NCBI GenBank assembly: GCA_964373815.1 | Contig: CAYJWI010000037.1 | Span: 1-7,935, forward strand | Reading direction: 5' to 3' | DNA: 7,935 bases | Origin: UBA10205 sp964373815 | GTDB taxonomy: Archaea; Iainarchaeota; Iainarchaeia; Iainarchaeales; Iainarchaeaceae | Shown here: positions 5,960 through 7,935 of the stretch, piece by piece | How the letters are laid out: every line of letters begins with the position of its first letter | Position numbering within the stretch: the first letter of the stretch is position 1 | Position numbers and translations under genes: made by a program | The notes under the pieces: model-generated | Database searches by the model: none | Seen by the model: the letters and a program-made list of their open reading frames with translations, nothing else | What the model was told of the DNA's origin: nothing

Positions 5960-5979
5960 GAATCAATTGGGGGTGCAGG

Positions 5980-5990
5980 AATTTAAATAA
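5980..5990 (-). promoter_or_regulatory. TATA box of the leuA-ilvBNC-leuB operon
   Basis: TTATTTAAATT on the minus strand matches the archaeal TATA consensus TTTAWATA at seven of eight positions. It lies about 25 bp before the ATG of the leader ORF, the standard distance to an archaeal transcription start. The core TTTAAA is symmetric. The plus strand reads AGGAATTTAAATAA with a purine-rich BRE-like flank, so it could also fire the other way. Confidence 0.55.
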
Positions 5991-5994
5991 GTTG

Positions 5995-6023
5995 CGGTTT
6001 TGGGGGTTTAAAGCCGGTTTTGG
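5995..6023. repeat. Direct repeat CGGTTTTGG, 20-bp period, next to the TATA box
   Basis: CGGTTTTGG occurs at 5995-6003 and 6015-6023, exactly 20 bp (two helical turns) apart. An inverted 8-of-9 copy (CCAAAACCC) lies at 5949-5957 on the other side of the TATA box, touching the leader ATG. Same-face spacing just upstream of a promoter is the geometry of an activator or Lrp-type regulator site. The rest of the gap up to the end of the cysteine-rich gene (6024-6096) holds nothing I can identify. No T-run terminator follows that gene on the minus strand. Confidence 0.4.
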
Positions 6024-6096
6024 AAAGCTAAGATGGGGCTAGTGTTTGTTTCCCGAATTATCTTGCGCAGTACCACCCTATTGGGAGCTATTTTTT

Positions 6097-7935
6097 CTAA
6101 GCAGGCACGCATCTTGGGCCGGGGTCTTCAACACACTTTTCGTTCTGCTTGCATTCTTTAATAGTTTGATTATAACAACGCGGGAGAACCCCCTCGTACG
6201 CTTCACAGCTTTGGCGTTCTATGCGCGCCTTGCCCTTGTCTGTTGTACAGTAACGCTGGCCCTCTTTGTAGCATGCCTTGTCTGATGTGAACCAAAGAAA
6301 ATTGTAATTGCATCTTCTTTGCATGCAGGAACCATCCACGCATGCACCCACCGGTGCTTTGGTGTCACTAGCATTGTAAAAATACTTAGGGTCAGTGCAT
6401 GCGGTGCCGTTTGGGGCGTTGTCATACTTGCATATTGCATAACCTCTAGTATCCCTGCCAACTTCTTTGCCATTTATCTTGCAGCCCCCACTATCAGGCT
6501 CGCTACAATCTCCATGCCCGGCCGGAGGGGCTCCGCAACTCTTACCAGGCTCCGCAAAACTACCTTGAAAATTTATTATATCAAGAATATCCTTAACCCC
6601 GTCCCCAGAATATTGCTGGTTAGGGCAGCAGCGCTGGAAAGACTGTCTCCCAGTTTTGTAAATGCAAGTAATAGGGAGTGCGTTTGCGGGGGAGCACTTT
6701 TCGCCCTCTGGCCTGCATGGCCCGGGTATAATGCTAGCATTGCCCTTTGTAATGCATAATGTTTGGGTCATTGTGCATTTTTGCTCGTTGTCCTCGAAGT
6801 AAGCGTTTAGGATATGGCCGGCAACTTTTATTGTCACTTTTGGGCCTATGATTGACTCAATACTCTTCATAAGCTCATAAGCCTCTACAGGGCTTGCAAA
6901 ACTCTGGCATGAATTGCTCTGGACGCTCATGTCGCAGTTAAGGGCGCCATAGCATACCCTTGTTATCTTTTCAATATTCTTGCATACAGGGCCGTGCTCC
7001 GAATGGTAGATTTTTGCCGAATTGCAGGCATATCTCTCTTGCAAATCTTTCATGTACTGGTCGCTAAACTCGCTTAGCTTTATTTTTTCCTTGACTTGGC
7101 ATTCATTGGGGTCTGCGCCTTGTCCATGCTGTTTTTCGAACAAGATATCCGTTTTCCCTTCAAAAAAATCGTCACATTTGCCGGACAGTTTTTGCGCGTC
7201 ATCCGTGGCCTTGTCATCGTAAACGCAGAAACAGCACCTTTGGGCTGATGGGACGTTTGGGGCGTAGTTGCCTGTGATTGTGTCTGTACAGGAATGTTCT
7301 TGGCTGAATTGTTCGGGGTTTGCGTAAAAGTCCTGCTCGTCTGCTTCGAGTGTTTCTGTGCAACTCGGATTGGCAGAGAAAAATTTGTCTTTTTCAGTTT
7401 CGTAGTCAGGCCCCTTGGGCAAATCTTTTTTTGACAAGAATACACAGCAGTTTTTTTGGGGCAGGTTTTTTTTGCCTGTGGCGGCGAGGTCTGTCCCACA
7501 TTTGTCTTTGCTTATTTTTTTAGAGTATTCGTGGTCTCTTGCGTCGTTGTCAACAATCTTTTTTCGTATGGTGGCGTATGAATCGCATTTCGTGACTCCT
7601 ATCCCGCTTATGGGCACGTTTTCGACGTAATTGCCCGCATTGAGCGCTCCGCATGCCTGTTTCGAGCCGGCGACAAGGGGGTCGGCCAAGCAGTAACAGC
7701 AAGTATTCGGCCCTAGTTGAGGCTGCCCAAAACCGACAAAGTCATACTTGTAATCAGTCAGTGGCGCAAAGTTTGCGACCATCCCCAAAAAGCCGCCATA
7801 AGGGGTTTCGTTGTCGAGGGATAGAACGCTCGGGTTTTCCGGATTTCCAGATTGAGGGAAGAATGCGGAAGCAGCGAAAACAAATCCCGCTAAAGAAAAG
7901 AACAGGAGCAGCGCGAAAACGTTTTTTCCAAGGCC
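6097..7935 (-). CDS. Large secreted cysteine-rich protein (5' end beyond window)
   Basis: The frame is open from the right edge (7935) to the TAG at 6099-6097, giving 612 visible residues. The TTG at 7788 is an internal codon, not the start: 49 residues precede it, beginning GLGKNVFALLLFFSLAGFVF, the positive end and hydrophobic core of a Sec signal peptide. Cleavage is likely after VFA (visible residue 21) or ASA (24). The mature protein has 42 cysteines. Near the N-terminus are paired-Cys motifs TCCYC, NCCVF and RCCFC. The last two end a repeated unit C-x-D...N-[LV]-P-x3-CC, and GNYxxNVP occurs twice, 121 residues apart. The C-terminal third is dense in small Cys clusters, with a CVDGSC segment reminiscent of disulfide-rich adhesive domains. 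N-x-S/T sequons are present, and there is no C-terminal membrane anchor. Likely an extracellular disulfide-bonded surface or released protein. Family and function are unknown to me. Confidence 0.85.
   Translation of the reverse strand, partial: GLGKNVFALLLFFSLAGFVFAASAFFPQSGNPENPSVLSLDNETPYGGFLGMVANFAPLTDYKYDFVGFGQPQLGPNTCCYCLADPLVAGSKQACGALNAGNYVENVPISGIGVTKCDSYATIRKKIVDNDARDHEYSKKISKDKCGTDLAATGKKNLPQKNCCVFLSKKDLPKGPDYETEKDKFFSANPSCTETLEADEQDFYANPEQFSQEHSCTDTITGNYAPNVPSAQRCCFCVYDDKATDDAQKLSGKCDDFFEGKTDILFEKQHGQGADPNECQVKEKIKLSEFSDQYMKDLQERYACNSAKIYHSEHGPVCKNIEKITRVCYGALNCDMSVQSNSCQSFASPVEAYELMKSIESIIGPKVTIKVAGHILNAYFEDNEQKCTMTQTLCITKGNASIIPGPCRPEGEKCSPANALPITCIYKTGRQSFQRCCPNQQYSGDGVKDILDIINFQGSFAEPGKSCGAPPAGHGDCSEPDSGGCKINGKEVGRDTRGYAICKYDNAPNGTACTDPKYFYNASDTKAPVGACVDGSCMQRRCNYNFLWFTSDKACYKEGQRYCTTDKGKARIERQSCEAYEGVLPRCYNQTIKECKQNEKCVEDPGPRCVPA

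Noticed and set aside
5275..5961. Plus-strand open frame of 228 codons across leuA and its upstream gap
   Set aside because: It is antisense to leuA, which has complete catalytic motifs, and its translation shows no family features and an Arg/Phe/Pro-heavy composition typical of a shadow frame.
6046..6285. Plus-strand hydrophobic 79-codon frame that could look like a membrane protein
   Set aside because: Most of it is antisense to the C-terminus of the cysteine-rich gene, whose reversed codons give Ala/Leu/Phe. It has no ribosome binding site I can see.
7786..7788. TTG as the start of the cysteine-rich gene
   Set aside because: The frame continues upstream without a stop to the window edge and encodes a clear signal-peptide core, so the true start lies outside the window.
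1..7935. tRNA, rRNA, CRISPR array, transposase or insertion-sequence ends
   Set aside because: I saw no cloverleaf or T-loop motif, no regularly spaced repeat-spacer array, no transposase motif and no long terminal inverted repeats on either strand.

Overview
The window looks like a piece of an archaeal genome, most likely from a small-genome DPANN-type lineage, although the exact lineage cannot be read from one window. The signs are a TTTAAATA-like TATA/BRE promoter element ahead of the main operon, short spacers, several Shine-Dalgarno-like sites that resemble the GGAGGTGA family, and a large cysteine-rich exported protein of a kind I associate with DPANN archaea. The enzymes themselves are widespread and would not separate archaea from bacteria.

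Every convincing gene lies on the minus strand, so the window reads from right to left. From the right edge to 6097 there is the body and C-terminus of a secreted protein with 42 cysteines. Its start codon lies beyond the window, but its signal peptide is visible. Next comes a 282-base regulatory gap (5815-6096), and then a branched-chain amino acid operon in the order leuA (5814-4555), ilvB (4558-2867), ilvN (2763-2302), ilvC (2258-1266), leuB (1168-77). The first codons of a further, unidentified gene (65-1) run off the left edge.

Together these genes make acetolactate or acetohydroxybutyrate (IlvB catalytic and IlvN regulatory subunits), reduce and isomerise it (IlvC), commit 2-oxoisovalerate to leucine (LeuA) and carry out the oxidative decarboxylation of 3-isopropylmalate (LeuB). 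IlvD, LeuC, LeuD and the transaminase IlvE are not in the window. LeuA is short and lacks the C-terminal leucine-binding regulatory domain, so leucine feedback on the enzyme is not expected.

The most interesting signal is in the gap before leuA. A 22-codon ORF (5959-5891) starts about 25 bases after a good TATA box and contains ten branched-chain residues in a row (L-I-V-L-L-V-L-V-L-L). It is followed one base after its stop codon by a GC-only 7-bp stem, and then by a small hairpin that covers the leuA ribosome binding site. This has the architecture of a leader-peptide control region for a leucine/isoleucine/valine operon, which to my knowledge is not an established mechanism in archaea. The competing reading is a tiny membrane peptide, or a remnant of a pilin-like signal peptide. 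Two other short ORFs fill the ilvB-ilvN and ilvC-leuB gaps, and each ends exactly one base before the next start codon.
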